Position numbers and translations under genes: made by a program. Under the pieces are notes generated by a model. The model did no database searches. It saw only the letters and a program-made list of their open reading frames with translations, and had not been told where the DNA came from. Positions 42,540 through 51,603 of a DNA stretch of 64,000 nucleotides are shown in pieces (position 1 is the stretch's first letter; each line of letters opens with the position of its first letter). The DNA lies in NCBI GenBank assembly GCA_012729335.1, contig JAAYDJ010000021.1, positions 62,001 through 126,000 of the forward strand. Reading direction: 5' to 3'. Source of the stretch: Bacteroidales bacterium. GTDB lineage: Bacteria; Bacteroidota; Bacteroidia; Bacteroidales; Prolixibacteraceae.

Positions 42540-43535
42540 TTATTTGCTTTTCATGGCGTCGTCGAATTTCACCCCGGAGGATTCAAAGTCGGAATAGCGG
42601 ACAAATTCGCACGATTCGGTGGCTCCCGCCTCACGGTTCATGCCGCTGTCTTCCCATTCCACGGATAAGGGTCCCTGGTAACCGATGTCGTTGAGGGCGC
42701 GGATGATGTTCTCAAAGTCGATTTTCCCGCGGCCCAGGCTTCTGAAGTTCCAGTACCGCCGGTTGTCACCGAATTCCATGTGGCCGCCGAACACGCCCAC
42801 CGTCATGGGAATGTCACTCCAGTAAACATCCTTCATGTGTACATGGAAAATACGGTCGGGGAACTCATAGATAAAGCGGACATAGTCGACGCCCTGATAG
42901 CCGAAGTGACTGGGGTCATAGTTGAAGCCGAATGCGGGATGGTGGTGGACGGCCTGGAGGGCGAGGCGGGCCGTATGGATATCAAAGGCAATCTCCGTGG
43001 GGTGCACCTCAAGGGCAAATTTCACCCCCAGTTTCTGGTATTCGTCGAGGATGGGCAGAAAACGGCGGGCGAATTCCTCATATCCCCGCCTGATCATGTC
43101 AGGGGGAACCGCCGGAAAGGAGTAAAGCAGGTGCCAGATGGGGCTTCCGGTGAAACCCACGACGGTATCGATGCCCAGGCGGTGGGCAGCCCTCCCTGTT
43201 TCAATGAGTTCCAGTGCGGCCCGCTGCCGCACCCCCTCCGGATCCCCGTCACCCCACACATATGGGGGGAGTATCGCCTGATGACGCTCATCAATCGGAT
43301 CGCAAACACACTGCCCCACCAAATGGGTGGAGATGGTATACAACTGAAGGCCGTGCCGCCTGAGAAGGGCCCTTTTGGTATCGCAGTAAGCCTGACCGGC
43401 CTTGTCGATTTCCATGTGGTCACCCCAGCAACAAAGTTCCAGGCCATCATAGCCAAAGGATTTGGCCTTGCGGCACATCTCTTCCAGGGGCAGGTCTGCC
43501 CACTGTCCGGTGTAAAGCGTAACTGGTCGGGACAT
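42540..43535 (-). CDS. Sugar phosphate isomerase/epimerase-like TIM-barrel protein
   Basis: 331 residues of the xylose isomerase-like TIM-barrel superfamily (AP_endonuc_2). Candidate metal ligands are in [25 protein letters not shown] and [12 protein letters not shown], with a final Glu in LSVEWEDSG. No signal peptide. Such proteins flank Gfo/Idh dehydrogenases in inositol and 3-keto-sugar pathways, where they isomerise or cleave keto-sugars; that role is inferred here. Confidence 0.85.
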   Translation of the reverse strand: MSRPVTLYTGQWADLPLEEMCRKAKSFGYDGLELCCWGDHMEIDKAGQAYCDTKRALLRRHGLQLYTISTHLVGQCVCDPIDERHQAILPPYVWGDGDPEGVRQRAALELIETGRAAHRLGIDTVVGFTGSPIWHLLYSFPAVPPDMIRRGYEEFARRFLPILDEYQKLGVKFALEVHPTEIAFDIHTARLALQAVHHHPAFGFNYDPSHFGYQGVDYVRFIYEFPDRIFHVHMKDVYWSDIPMTVGVFGGHMEFGDNRRYWNFRSLGRGKIDFENIIRALNDIGYQGPLSVEWEDSGMNREAGATESCEFVRYSDFESSGVKFDDAMKSK

Positions 43536-43655
43536 ATTTTTCTTTTTTTAGCGGTTAATCTCTTGATGGATGAAGCTCAGGCATCCTTTTATTCATACTC
43601 TGCAGGTAATCATCCTCTGGAGGGATCTCCTTGCTCGTGGCATCTTTATGGTTTT

Positions 43656-44813
43656 TCAACCCATTTTGACCCACTTGGAGGTATGGCTGGTTCCGGCTTT
43701 GACGACAGTGTCGATGAACTGCATGCCTCTGACGCCATCGTCAGGGCCCGGGAAGTCAAGCCACTCGGGTTTCGGATCGGCTCCGTCGAGGCGTGCCATC
43801 AGGGTGAGGGCGAAATTGCGGTAGATATTGGCGAAGGCCTCGAGATATCCTTCGGGGTGGCCACCGGGGGTACGGGTGTGGGCCGCGGCCACAGGGTGCA
43901 TGAAGCCGGTGCCGGTGCGGTAGACCTCCATGGGCTTATCGAGCCATTTCAGGACCAGGGAGTTGGGTTCCTGCTGGGCCCATTCAAGGCCTCCTTTTTC
44001 ACCGTACACCCTGATCTTCAATGCATTTTCTTCACCGGCTGCGATCTGGGAGGCCATCAGGACGCCGGTGGCGCCGTTGTCGAAACGGAGCAGGGCCGCC
44101 CCGTCGTCGTCGAGGAGGCGCCCCGGCACAAAGGTGGCCAGATCGGCGCATATCTCAGTGGTACGGAGTCCCGTCACATATTCCGCCAGGTGATGGGCAT
44201 GGGTACCGATATCGCCCATGCAGCCGGCTTTCCCCGACCGGCTGGGATCGGTGCGCCACGAAGCCTGGATGTTGCCGCGGTCTTCGACCTTTTCGGAAAG
44301 CCACCCCTGCGGATACTCCACATATACCTTTCTGATCTTCCCCAGCATTCCGCGGGCCACCATGTCACGGGCCTGCTTCACCGCCGGATACCCCGTATAG
44401 GTGTGGGTCAGCGCCAGCAGCAAACCGCTCTCCCTTACCTTCTCCCTGAGCTTCAGCGCCTCTTCCAGGGTGAAGGTAAATGGCTTGTCGAGAACCACAT
44501 GAAACCCATTCTCCAGGGCCATCATGGCCGGACCGTAATGGACATGGTTGGGGGTGACAATGGAGACGAAATCCATTCTCTCCCCTTCGGGAAGGGCCGC
44601 TTCCTTTTCGATCATCTCCTGCCAGGTCATGTAAACCCTGTTTTTCGGGAGAAAGAGGCTTTTCCCCGTGGAAAAGGAGACCTCAGGATGGCTGCTGAAA
44701 CAACCGCATACCAGTTCCACCCTGCCGTCCATGATGGCGGCCAGGCGGTGGATCGCCCCGATGAAGGCATTGAGTCCCCCACCAATCATTCCCATTCTTA
44801 ACTTCCTGTTCAT
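43656..44813 (-). CDS. Gfo/Idh/MocA family oxidoreductase (cytoplasmic)
   Basis: 385 residues without signal peptide. Rossmann motif MIGGGLNAFIG; the EKP motif is DKP in VVLDKPFTFTLEEA; substrate-domain CMGDIGTHAHHLAEYVTG carries the family D/H pair. First gene of the run toward the epimerase (120-bp gap), the Tat-exported Gfo/Idh protein and the aldo/keto reductase. Probably oxidises a sugar or sugar derivative with NAD(P). Confidence 0.88.
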   Translation of the reverse strand: MNRKLRMGMIGGGLNAFIGAIHRLAAIMDGRVELVCGCFSSHPEVSFSTGKSLFLPKNRVYMTWQEMIEKEAALPEGERMDFVSIVTPNHVHYGPAMMALENGFHVVLDKPFTFTLEEALKLREKVRESGLLLALTHTYTGYPAVKQARDMVARGMLGKIRKVYVEYPQGWLSEKVEDRGNIQASWRTDPSRSGKAGCMGDIGTHAHHLAEYVTGLRTTEICADLATFVPGRLLDDDGAALLRFDNGATGVLMASQIAAGEENALKIRVYGEKGGLEWAQQEPNSLVLKWLDKPMEVYRTGTGFMHPVAAAHTRTPGGHPEGYLEAFANIYRNFALTLMARLDGADPKPEWLDFPGPDDGVRGMQFIDTVVKAGTSHTSKWVKMG

Positions 44814-44853
44814 CTGCGTAAATTATGGCGTTAGCGTGATTTGCGAAATTCCC

Positions 44854-44880
44854 TAAAATTAACACTCTTTTGTTTACCAA
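44854..44880 (-). promoter_or_regulatory. Promoter of the Gfo/Idh - epimerase - AKR operon
   Basis: Minus strand: TTG (44878-44880), 16-bp spacer, TAATTTTA (44854-44861, one mismatch to TAnnTTTG). About 40 bp ahead of the first start codon. Confidence 0.4.
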
Positions 44881-44949
44881 CGCCATCCGGAGCCCACTTT
44901 ATCGGGTCAATCCCACAGACGAGAAGGAAGCATTTCCCACATGCCGGGG

Positions 44950-45405
44950 TCATTCAGGCTGATAACCGGTATCTTCCGGGAGATGGGGCTGAAGGGAGGC
45001 TGCGACGGCGAGCTGGTCGCACCGTTCGTTCCAGGGGTTGTCATTGTGGCCTTTGATCCAGACAAACCGCACCTGGTGTTTTTTGAATACTTCCAGGAAG
45101 CGAAGCCACAGATCGGGGTTTTTCTTGCCTTTGAACCGTTTCTGCACCCAGTTGAAGAGCCAGCCTTTGTTGACGGCATCGGCCACATATCGGGAATCGG
45201 TGTACAAGGTGACCCGGGAGCCTTCAATTTTCAGGGCTTCCAGGGCTACGATGACGGCAAGGAGTTCCATCCGGTTGTTGGTGGTCAGACGGTATCCCGC
45301 CGACAACTCCTTTTTAAGGCTTCCCGACATGAGGATGGCTCCGTAGCCGCCCGGACCGGGGTTGCCACGGGCCGCCCCGTCGGTGTAAATGGTGATATCA
45401 GGCAT
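44950..45405 (-). CDS. rnhA: Ribonuclease HI
   Basis: Cleaves RNA in RNA-DNA hybrids. 151 residues with the full DEDD site: D9 (IYTDGAARGNPG), E47 (NNRMELLAV), D70 (LYTDSRYV) and D130, plus H120 in the flexible loop (IKGHNDNPWNERCDQLA). The basic handle region (QKRFKGKKNP) is present as in the E. coli enzyme. Its own -7 element TATCTTTG is at 45443-45450. Confidence 0.95.
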   Translation of the reverse strand: MPDITIYTDGAARGNPGPGGYGAILMSGSLKKELSAGYRLTTNNRMELLAVIVALEALKIEGSRVTLYTDSRYVADAVNKGWLFNWVQKRFKGKKNPDLWLRFLEVFKKHQVRFVWIKGHNDNPWNERCDQLAVAASLQPHLPEDTGYQPE

Positions 45406-45442
45406 GTCGGATTATGCTTACCCCCCCATGGAAGGCTTTAGG

Positions 45443-45450
45443 CAAAGATA
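45443..45450 (-). promoter_or_regulatory. -7 promoter element of rnhA
   Basis: TATCTTTG on the minus strand, a perfect TAnnTTTG match, 37 bp before the rnhA start. No suitable TTG upstream was seen. Confidence 0.5.
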
Positions 45451-45513
45451 TAAAAGTGCCGGGGATCGTTCAGGGCGCTTACCCCTAAAAGAAGAGAAAA
45501 ACGGCATCACCAC

Positions 45514-45548
45514 AAAAAAACAAGTACCGTGAAAAATCTCCACGGTAC
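45514..45548 (-). terminator. Intrinsic terminator downstream of the S46 peptidase gene
   Basis: On the minus strand GTACCGTG (45541-45548) pairs with CACGGTAC (45524-45531) around a 9-nt loop, followed by TTGTTTTTTTG. Two more small hairpins precede it (see the structured segment 45524-45595). Confidence 0.78.
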
Positions 45549-45595
45549 CTGCTGCCCGGGATGAACCCGGACTTACCTCCATTGATTTCTCAATT
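45524..45595 (-). other. Three-hairpin segment after the S46 peptidase gene
   Basis: In minus-strand order: ATTGA-GAAA-TCAAT (45581-45594), CCGGG-TTCAT-CCCGG (45556-45570), and the terminator GTACCGTG/CACGGTAC. Closely packed stem-loops ending in a U-run can mark a processed 3' UTR or a small RNA. No promoter of its own was found. Confidence 0.4.
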
Positions 45596-45636
45596 AAAGG
45601 AAAATCATTTTGTATAGATGAACCCTGGCCTGGGGT

Positions 45637-47784
45637 TTATTCCACCAGGGTCATTTCGTCGATGAGGTGGGTGGCGCCGGCATATTTGTCGACCACCCAG
45701 AGCACGAACCGGATATCGACACTGATGGTGCGCTGGAGTTCCGGTTCAAAGGCGATGTCGCCGCTCATGGCTTCCCAGTTTCCGTCGAAAGCAATCCCGA
45801 TCAGTTCCCCGTGGGCGTTGAGCACGGGACTTCCCGAGTTCCCGCCGGTGATGTCGTTGTTGCTGATGAAGCAGGTTTCCAGCTCCCCCTGTTTGTTGGC
45901 ATACCGCCCGAAATCACGGGCCAGGATCAGCTGTTTCATCCTCGCCGGCACATCAAACTCATCGTCACCGGGGATTTCCTTTTCAAGATAACCCTTTACG
46001 GTGGTGGTTTCCTTATAAAGTACCCCGTCGAGAGGTCTGTAGCTGCCCACGGTGCCATAGGTCAGGCGCATGGTGGAGTTGGCATCGGGATAGAAAGTCT
46101 TTCCGGAATGCATCTCCATTAGTCCGGCCAGCCAGAGATGGCGGCCTTCCTCGAGCTGGAGGGCATATTTTTCATTTTCGGCGCTGATCTGGCGCAGCAT
46201 GTCGAAAATATCGCCGGCAGCAGTGAAGGCGAGATCCTTGTCGAGCACCTTTTTGGTGGGATTACCCAGGAAAGCCTCCAGCCTGGCCTGATCACTGAAA
46301 ACCGTCCCCGCAAACATTCTGGCCGCGAACTTTTCATAATTTCCCCTGAATTTCGACTTGATCTGAGCGTAGAATTTCGGGTAAAATTGCGGGGCAACGC
46401 GGTCAGCATAGAGCTTCAGCATGGTGGCTGCCAGTTTCTGATCGGTGGCGGCATCATAATCCTTGTACAGGTTGGCGGCCATCTCCTTGAGGTTATTGGC
46501 GGCATCCCTGATTTTATCGGCATTCTCGGCGGGTTTCTCCAGAAGGTTGTAAAGGGCACGGGTACGGTAAGCCATCATGAAAAGCTCAGGGCCCTGGAGC
46601 AGGGCTTCGGTAAGGTATTGCTGGGCCAGGTCGTCGCTGGTCTCCACATAGGCGGCGTTGATCAGATCAAGGGCTTTCCCGTATTTGGCCTGCCTTGCGG
46701 GATTCTCACCCACCCACTTCATGAAGGCTTCTTCTTCGGCTTTCTTGCGTTCAATCACATTGAGGTTTTCCAAACCCCTGTTCTGGCCGATGCTGTACTT
46801 GTAGTAGTTAGAGCTGCCTGCATATTTGCTGGCATACTGGATCCTGGCCTTCTGGCTGGTTTCCATATACTGCTTGATGATATCGAGTTTTTTCTCCCTC
46901 ACATCGATCCTGGTCTTATTGGTCAGATCCATGGTGGCCTGCACCTCGGTGGAAGTGCGATAACGGATCGTGCGCCCGGGATAGCCCATGACCATGGCAT
47001 AATCCCCGTCCTGCACCCCTTTCAGGGAAATGGGAAAATAGTGACGCGGCTTGTAGGGAACATTGTTTTTGGAATAGGAGGCAGGCTTACCGTCGGGGCC
47101 GCAATAGACCCGGTAGATGGAGAAATCGGCGGTATGACGGGGCCACATCCAGTTATCGGTGTCGCCGCCAAACTTGCCCAGCGCCTGCGGGGGAGCCCCT
47201 ACCAGACGCACATCGCGGAAGGTCTCATATACGAAAAGGAAATATTTGTTTGACTCCAGAAGAGGCGTCACCTGGGCCTGATAATGGGTATCGCCGATGG
47301 CTTCGTTTTCGATTTTCGCCATGGCCGCAGCCACCGCTTTCTGCCTTTCGGCAAAACTCATCCCCGGGGTGACGCCCGCCAGCACCTTGTCGGTGACCTC
47401 TTCGGCACGTATCAGAAAACGGGCAATCTTCGAAGGATTGGGCAGCTCTTCCTCACGGGTTTTGGCCCAGAAACCGTCACGCAGATAATCGTGCTCCACG
47501 GTCGAATGACGCTGAATATCGCCAAATGCACAGTGGTGGTTGGTCAGCATCAGCCCGTCAGGCGAAATCATCTCGGCAGTACACCCGCCAATATGGGCTA
47601 CGGCATCCTTCAGACTGCTTTGGTTAATGCTGTACACATCTTCGGCCGTCAGCTTCAAACCCGTTTTCTGCATATCACCGATATTCAGCTTGTGGATAAG
47701 GGCAGGTAGCCACATGCCTTCATCGGCCTTCACCGGTGCACCCCACATGGCCACCAGCATAAAAAGAACAAAAAGTTTCCTCAT
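45637..47784 (-). CDS. S46 family dipeptidyl-peptidase (DPP7-like)
   Basis: Periplasmic serine exopeptidase that removes dipeptides from oligopeptides, important for peptide catabolism in Bacteroidota. 715 residues with signal peptide. Chymotrypsin-like catalytic residues: His in TNHHC (82-85), Ser650 in GGNSGSPV. The specificity stretch reads IAFDGNWEAMSGDI; as I recall, glycine here marks DPP7 (hydrophobic P1) while DPP11 (Asp/Glu P1) has arginine. The ending VDIRFVLWVVDKYAGATHLIDEM is typical of the family. Confidence 0.9.
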   Translation of the reverse strand: MRKLFVLFMLVAMWGAPVKADEGMWLPALIHKLNIGDMQKTGLKLTAEDVYSINQSSLKDAVAHIGGCTAEMISPDGLMLTNHHCAFGDIQRHSTVEHDYLRDGFWAKTREEELPNPSKIARFLIRAEEVTDKVLAGVTPGMSFAERQKAVAAAMAKIENEAIGDTHYQAQVTPLLESNKYFLFVYETFRDVRLVGAPPQALGKFGGDTDNWMWPRHTADFSIYRVYCGPDGKPASYSKNNVPYKPRHYFPISLKGVQDGDYAMVMGYPGRTIRYRTSTEVQATMDLTNKTRIDVREKKLDIIKQYMETSQKARIQYASKYAGSSNYYKYSIGQNRGLENLNVIERKKAEEEAFMKWVGENPARQAKYGKALDLINAAYVETSDDLAQQYLTEALLQGPELFMMAYRTRALYNLLEKPAENADKIRDAANNLKEMAANLYKDYDAATDQKLAATMLKLYADRVAPQFYPKFYAQIKSKFRGNYEKFAARMFAGTVFSDQARLEAFLGNPTKKVLDKDLAFTAAGDIFDMLRQISAENEKYALQLEEGRHLWLAGLMEMHSGKTFYPDANSTMRLTYGTVGSYRPLDGVLYKETTTVKGYLEKEIPGDDEFDVPARMKQLILARDFGRYANKQGELETCFISNNDITGGNSGSPVLNAHGELIGIAFDGNWEAMSGDIAFEPELQRTISVDIRFVLWVVDKYAGATHLIDEMTLVE

Positions 47785-47859
47785 TGGTAAAATTCTGACA
47801 ATTAATAATTCACGTATTATTTAAGTGGGTCAATCCCTTGAATCGGAGGGGCAGACCTG

Positions 47860-47891
47860 CGAAAATAGCAGTTGTTTTGGCTTGTTACAAA
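47860..47891 (-). promoter_or_regulatory. Promoter of the S46 peptidase gene
   Basis: Minus strand: TTTG (47888-47891), 20-bp spacer, TATTTTCG (47860-47867, one mismatch). The region up to 47961 also holds several plus-strand -7 matches for the divergent M23 gene. Confidence 0.5.
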
Positions 47892-47953
47892 TATTTTTGG
47901 CAAAATATAGTTTTGCCCTCAGGAGGTGCTGACTCCTTTTGTTCAAAACTTGT

Positions 47954-47961
47954 TAATTTTG
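47954..47961 (+). promoter_or_regulatory. -7 promoter element of the M23 - dxr - rseP genes
   Basis: TAATTTTG matches TAnnTTTG, 19 bp before the ATG. Further matches upstream are TAGTTTTG at 47908-47915, with TTG 23 bp before it, and TATTTTTG at 47892-47899, so more than one start site is possible. Confidence 0.5.
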
Positions 47962-47980
47962 TGGCTTCCTGAAAACAGAA

Positions 47981-48844
47981 ATGGCAGAAACGAAAAAGAG
48001 AAAGAAGTGGGCCGCGATGCTGCGCGACAAGTACCGGCTGATTTTGTATAACGACACCTCCCTGCAGTCGGTGTGGACTTTCAAGCTGTCGCCGGTGAAG
48101 GTATTTACTGTGGTGAGTCTTTTTTCGGTATTCATGATTTCACTGGTCGTGTTTCTGGTGGCCAGCACCCCTCTCAGGGAATATATTCCGGGATATCCCC
48201 GTGAGGAATACCGGGAGATGTTGCTGCGCAACGTGATGCTGGTTGATTCTCTCGAAAACGAACTGGTCCTTCGCGACAAATTCTTCAGTGACCTGCGGTC
48301 GGTCGTATCGGGGGAGATCCCCGAAGAGCAGAGTACCGGGAAAGAGGTTACCGAGAAGAACACCCGCATTGATTACAAACCTTTCAATACCGATTCGGTT
48401 TTTCAGGACAGGATCCTGGAGGAGCGGCTGAACCTGACCGCAGCCCCCGGGCGGGAAAAAGGGGAGACCCCCGAGAGAATTCACTTCTACATACCAGTTA
48501 AAGGTTTGATTACCAACAAATTTGATGCGCGCAAGGAACATTATGGGGTAGATCTGGTAGGGCAGCCCAACTCCCGGATTTCGGCGGTGCTGGGGGGAAC
48601 GGTACTCTTTTCAGGATGGACCCTGGAGACGGGCAACGTGATTTACATCCAGCACGAAAACAACCTCACCTCGGCCTACAAGCACAATGCAGAACTGCTG
48701 AAGCGCACCGGGGAGAGGGTAAAAGCCGGGGAGGCAATTGCGATCATCGGCAACAGCGGGGAACTCAGTACTGGTCCGCACCTTCATTTTGAGTTGTGGT
48801 ACAACGGCCAGCCGGTGGATCCCGAGAAATACATTGTATTTTAG
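47981..48844 (+). CDS. M23 family metallopeptidase (LytM), membrane-anchored
   Basis: Peptidoglycan endopeptidase-type protein of 287 residues. Cytoplasmic basic N-terminus, one membrane segment (about 42-62), a coiled linker, and a C-terminal LytM domain. Zinc ligands are intact: H187 and D191 (HYGVDLV), H267 and H269 (GPHLHFEL). This contrasts with the EnvC-like protein at 16667-17875. It is 4 bp ahead of dxr and should be co-transcribed with dxr and rseP. Confidence 0.92.
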   Translation: MAETKKRKKWAAMLRDKYRLILYNDTSLQSVWTFKLSPVKVFTVVSLFSVFMISLVVFLVASTPLREYIPGYPREEYREMLLRNVMLVDSLENELVLRDKFFSDLRSVVSGEIPEEQSTGKEVTEKNTRIDYKPFNTDSVFQDRILEERLNLTAAPGREKGETPERIHFYIPVKGLITNKFDARKEHYGVDLVGQPNSRISAVLGGTVLFSGWTLETGNVIYIQHENNLTSAYKHNAELLKRTGERVKAGEAIAIIGNSGELSTGPHLHFELWYNGQPVDPEKYIVF

Positions 48845-48848
48845 GACC

Positions 48849-50021
48849 ATGAAGAAAAGGATAGCTCTCCTGGGGTCGACAGGCAGTATAGGCCGGCAGA
48901 CGCTGGAAGTGGTGGAAAGAAATCCCGGCCGCTTCGAGGTGGAGGTGCTTACGGCATATAACAATACGGAACTGTTGATCGGGCAGGCGCGCAAATTCCA
49001 GCCCAACATGGTGGTCATCGGGAACGAGGAGAAGTACGCCGGGGTTCGTGATGCCTTAAAGGATCAGCCGGTGAAGGTTTTTGCGGGGGCCCGGGCCATT
49101 GCTGAGGCGGCTGTTCTGGAGAGTGTCGACCTGGTGGTGACGGCCATGGTGGGTTATTCGGGGTTGCTGCCCACGCTCAAGGCGGTAGAAGCCGGCAAGG
49201 ACATTGCCCTGGCCAATAAGGAGACCCTGGTCGTCGCCGGAGAAATGATCACCCGTTTGGCCCGCGAAAAGGGGGTTGACCTGCTTCCCATCGATTCGGA
49301 ACATTCCGCTATTTTCCAGTGCCTGGCAGGGGAAATCATGAATCCCGCGGAAAAGATCCTCCTCACCTGTTCCGGGGGTCCTTTCCGGGGAAAAACCGGC
49401 AGCCAGCTGGCCCATGTCACCCCTGCCGATGCCCTGGCCCACCCCAACTGGGACATGGGCGCAAAAATCACGATCGATTCGGCCACCCTCATGAACAAAG
49501 GCTTCGAGATGATAGAAGCCCACTGGCTTTTCGGGCTCGCCCCCGCCGACATCGAAGTGGTGGTCCACCCCCAGTCGATCATCCATTCGATGGTGCAATT
49601 CCGCGATGGCTCCATCAAGGCCCAGCTTGGCCCTCCCGACATGCGCATGCCCATCCTGTATGCCCTGGGGTGGCCCGAAAGAATCGCCAACGACTTCCCC
49701 CGCCTCGACTTTTCCCAGCTGGCCTCCCTCACCTTTGAGAAACCCGACCTGGTGAACTTCCGCAACCTGGCCCTGGCCTTCGACGCCATCGGCCAGGGCG
49801 GCAATCTCCCCTGTGCCCTGAATGCCGCCAACGAAATCGCCGTAGGCGCTTTCCTCTCCCGGCAAATCAGCTTCCCCGCCATATCAGACCTCATCGGTGA
49901 AATCCTGTCACAGGCCCCCTTCGTGAAAAACCCCTCCCTCGATGACCTCATCCTGACCAACGACGAAACCCGGCACCGGACGGAAATGTTAATCAAAACC
50001 GGTAAATTTGCCACGCATTAA
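48849..50021 (+). CDS. dxr: 1-deoxy-D-xylulose 5-phosphate reductoisomerase
   Basis: Second step of the MEP isoprenoid pathway: DXP to MEP with NADPH. 390 residues starting at ATG 48849. Seen: NADPH motif GSTGSIGRQTLE, ANKETLV, the metal/substrate residues in PIDSEHSAIFQCL, and HPNWDMGAKITIDSATLMNKGFEMIEAHWLF (in pieces). Strong internal change from G-rich to C-rich coding sequence. It is followed by rseP after 9 bp. Confidence 0.96.
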   Translation: MKKRIALLGSTGSIGRQTLEVVERNPGRFEVEVLTAYNNTELLIGQARKFQPNMVVIGNEEKYAGVRDALKDQPVKVFAGARAIAEAAVLESVDLVVTAMVGYSGLLPTLKAVEAGKDIALANKETLVVAGEMITRLAREKGVDLLPIDSEHSAIFQCLAGEIMNPAEKILLTCSGGPFRGKTGSQLAHVTPADALAHPNWDMGAKITIDSATLMNKGFEMIEAHWLFGLAPADIEVVVHPQSIIHSMVQFRDGSIKAQLGPPDMRMPILYALGWPERIANDFPRLDFSQLASLTFEKPDLVNFRNLALAFDAIGQGGNLPCALNAANEIAVGAFLSRQISFPAISDLIGEILSQAPFVKNPSLDDLILTNDETRHRTEMLIKTGKFATH

Positions 50022-50030
50022 AAATAAAAC

Positions 50031-51359
50031 ATGGAATCAGTACTCATAAAAGCCGCACAACTCATTCTCAGTCTCTCCCTGCTGGTGGTCATCCACGAGC
50101 TGGGCCACTTTCTCTTTGCCCGCCTCTTTAAAACCCGGGTCGAAAAGTTTTACCTCTTCTTTGATCCCTGGTTTTCGCTGTGGAAGACCAAACGGGGCGA
50201 TACCGAATACGGGGTGGGATGGCTTCCCCTCGGCGGCTATGTGAAGATTTCGGGGATGATCGATGAATCGATGGACAAGGAGGCGATGAAGCAGCCGGCG
50301 CAGCCCTGGGAATTCCGCAGCAAACCTGCCTGGCAGCGGCTCCTGATCATGGTGGGCGGAGTTACGATGAATTTCATTGCCGCGTTTCTTATCTATGTGG
50401 GGGTGCTCTATGCCTGGGGTGAGGAATACCTGCCCACCTCGAGCGTCAAATACGGGGTGGTCGTCGATGAGACGGGTGAGAAACTGGGTTTTCGCAACGG
50501 GGATAAAATCCTTTCGGTCGACCATCAGGCTGTGGAGAATTTCGCCAAGATCGTGCCGACCATCGTTCTGGACAAGGCCACTTCGGTGCAGGTGGAGCGT
50601 GATGGCCAGCAGCTTGACATTCCCATCAGCAACGAGTCACTGGCCCTGTTGCTGAAGAGCAAGGCGATATTCGGGCTGCGCTATCCGTTCCGGTTCACCA
50701 TCGGTGATTTTGCCAAGGATTCTCCCGGAAAGGCGGCCGGCCTCCAAAAAGGGGATGAGATCGCCACCATCGACGGGCAGCACTTTTCGTGGCACGATGA
50801 ATTCCAGAAGGTGCTGGCCGCCCGCAAGGGACAGCAGATCACCGTAGGCGTACTCCGCAGCGGGGAACCTCTTGAGATTCCCGTTCAGCTGGGAGAAGAC
50901 GGAATGATCGGCATCTCCAACAGCGTCTCCTTCAACGATCTCTTTGAGTTCAAAACCATCCGTTACGGCCTCTTCCAATCCATTCCGGCCGGAATTGCCC
51001 GCGGCGTGGAAACCACCGCCAATTACCTCAAGCAGTTCAAGCTCTTTTTCATGCCGGAAACCAAAGCCTATGAGTCGCTGGGAGGCTTTATCACCATTGG
51101 CAGCATTTTCCCCGGAACCTGGGACTGGCATGCCTTCTGGAACATGACAGCCTTCATCTCGATCATTCTGGCCATTATGAACCTGCTCCCCATTCCTGCC
51201 CTGGACGGCGGTCACGTCATGTTCCTGATGTTTGAGCTGGTCACGCGGCGCAAACCCAGTGAGAAATTCATGGAATACGCCCAGATGACAGGGATGATCC
51301 TGTTGCTGGCCCTGGTACTCTACGCCAATGCCAACGATATCCTGAAACTTTTCCGCTGA
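50031..51359 (+). CDS. rseP: Site-2 intramembrane metalloprotease RseP
   Basis: Cleaves anti-sigma factors or signal-peptide remnants within the membrane. 442 residues. Zinc motif HELGH (22-26) in the first membrane segment; LPLGGYVKISGM; two PDZ-like modules in the periplasmic part (around KYGVVVDETGEKLGFRNGDKI and GKAAGLQKGDEIATIDGQ); and the third ligand motif NLLPIPALDGGHVMF near the C-terminus. The dxr-rseP pair is common in Bacteroidota. Confidence 0.94.
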   Translation: MESVLIKAAQLILSLSLLVVIHELGHFLFARLFKTRVEKFYLFFDPWFSLWKTKRGDTEYGVGWLPLGGYVKISGMIDESMDKEAMKQPAQPWEFRSKPAWQRLLIMVGGVTMNFIAAFLIYVGVLYAWGEEYLPTSSVKYGVVVDETGEKLGFRNGDKILSVDHQAVENFAKIVPTIVLDKATSVQVERDGQQLDIPISNESLALLLKSKAIFGLRYPFRFTIGDFAKDSPGKAAGLQKGDEIATIDGQHFSWHDEFQKVLAARKGQQITVGVLRSGEPLEIPVQLGEDGMIGISNSVSFNDLFEFKTIRYGLFQSIPAGIARGVETTANYLKQFKLFFMPETKAYESLGGFITIGSIFPGTWDWHAFWNMTAFISIILAIMNLLPIPALDGGHVMFLMFELVTRRKPSEKFMEYAQMTGMILLLALVLYANANDILKLFR

Positions 51360-51383
51360 TCACGGGAACTAGAGAAAAAAAGC

Positions 51384-51391
51384 TATTTTTG
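51384..51391 (+). promoter_or_regulatory. -7 promoter element of tatA
   Basis: TATTTTTG matches TAnnTTTG, 23 bp before the tatA ATG, in the short gap after rseP. Confidence 0.5.
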
Positions 51392-51414
51392 CAATAAATA
51401 AAAAACAAAGCACC

Positions 51415-51603
51415 ATGAATCTTTTTGTCATCGCCGGCGCCATTGGTCCCTGGCAGATTGTTCTGATCGTAGCGCTTGCCCTTTTGCTTTTCGGAGGGAA
51501 GAAAATTCCTGAGCTCATGAAAGGCCTGGGACAGGGCATGAAGGAGTTCAAGAAGGCCACGAAGGACGAACCTACAGAAGAAGGAAAAGACCAGGAAAAA
51601 TAA
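51415..51603 (+). CDS. tatA: Sec-independent protein translocase subunit TatA
   Basis: Pore-forming subunit of the Tat translocase, 62 residues: one hydrophobic helix ([17 protein letters not shown]), the FGGKKIPEL hinge, an amphipathic helix ([15 protein letters not shown]) and an acidic/lysine tail. tatC is about 50 kb away in this window, and no tatB is seen, as is usual when TatA does both jobs. Confidence 0.95.
   Translation: MNLFVIAGAIGPWQIVLIVALALLLFGGKKIPELMKGLGQGMKEFKKATKDEPTEEGKDQEK

Noticed and set aside
45550-45580. tRNA-like T-arm in the CCGGG-TTCAT-CCCGG hairpin
   Set aside because: The loop is too short for a T-loop and no acceptor or anticodon stem can be formed around it.
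47921-47937. AGGAG-N7-CTCCT inverted repeat as terminator or operator
   Set aside because: Only 5 bp per arm, in a promoter-dense divergent region; too weak to call.
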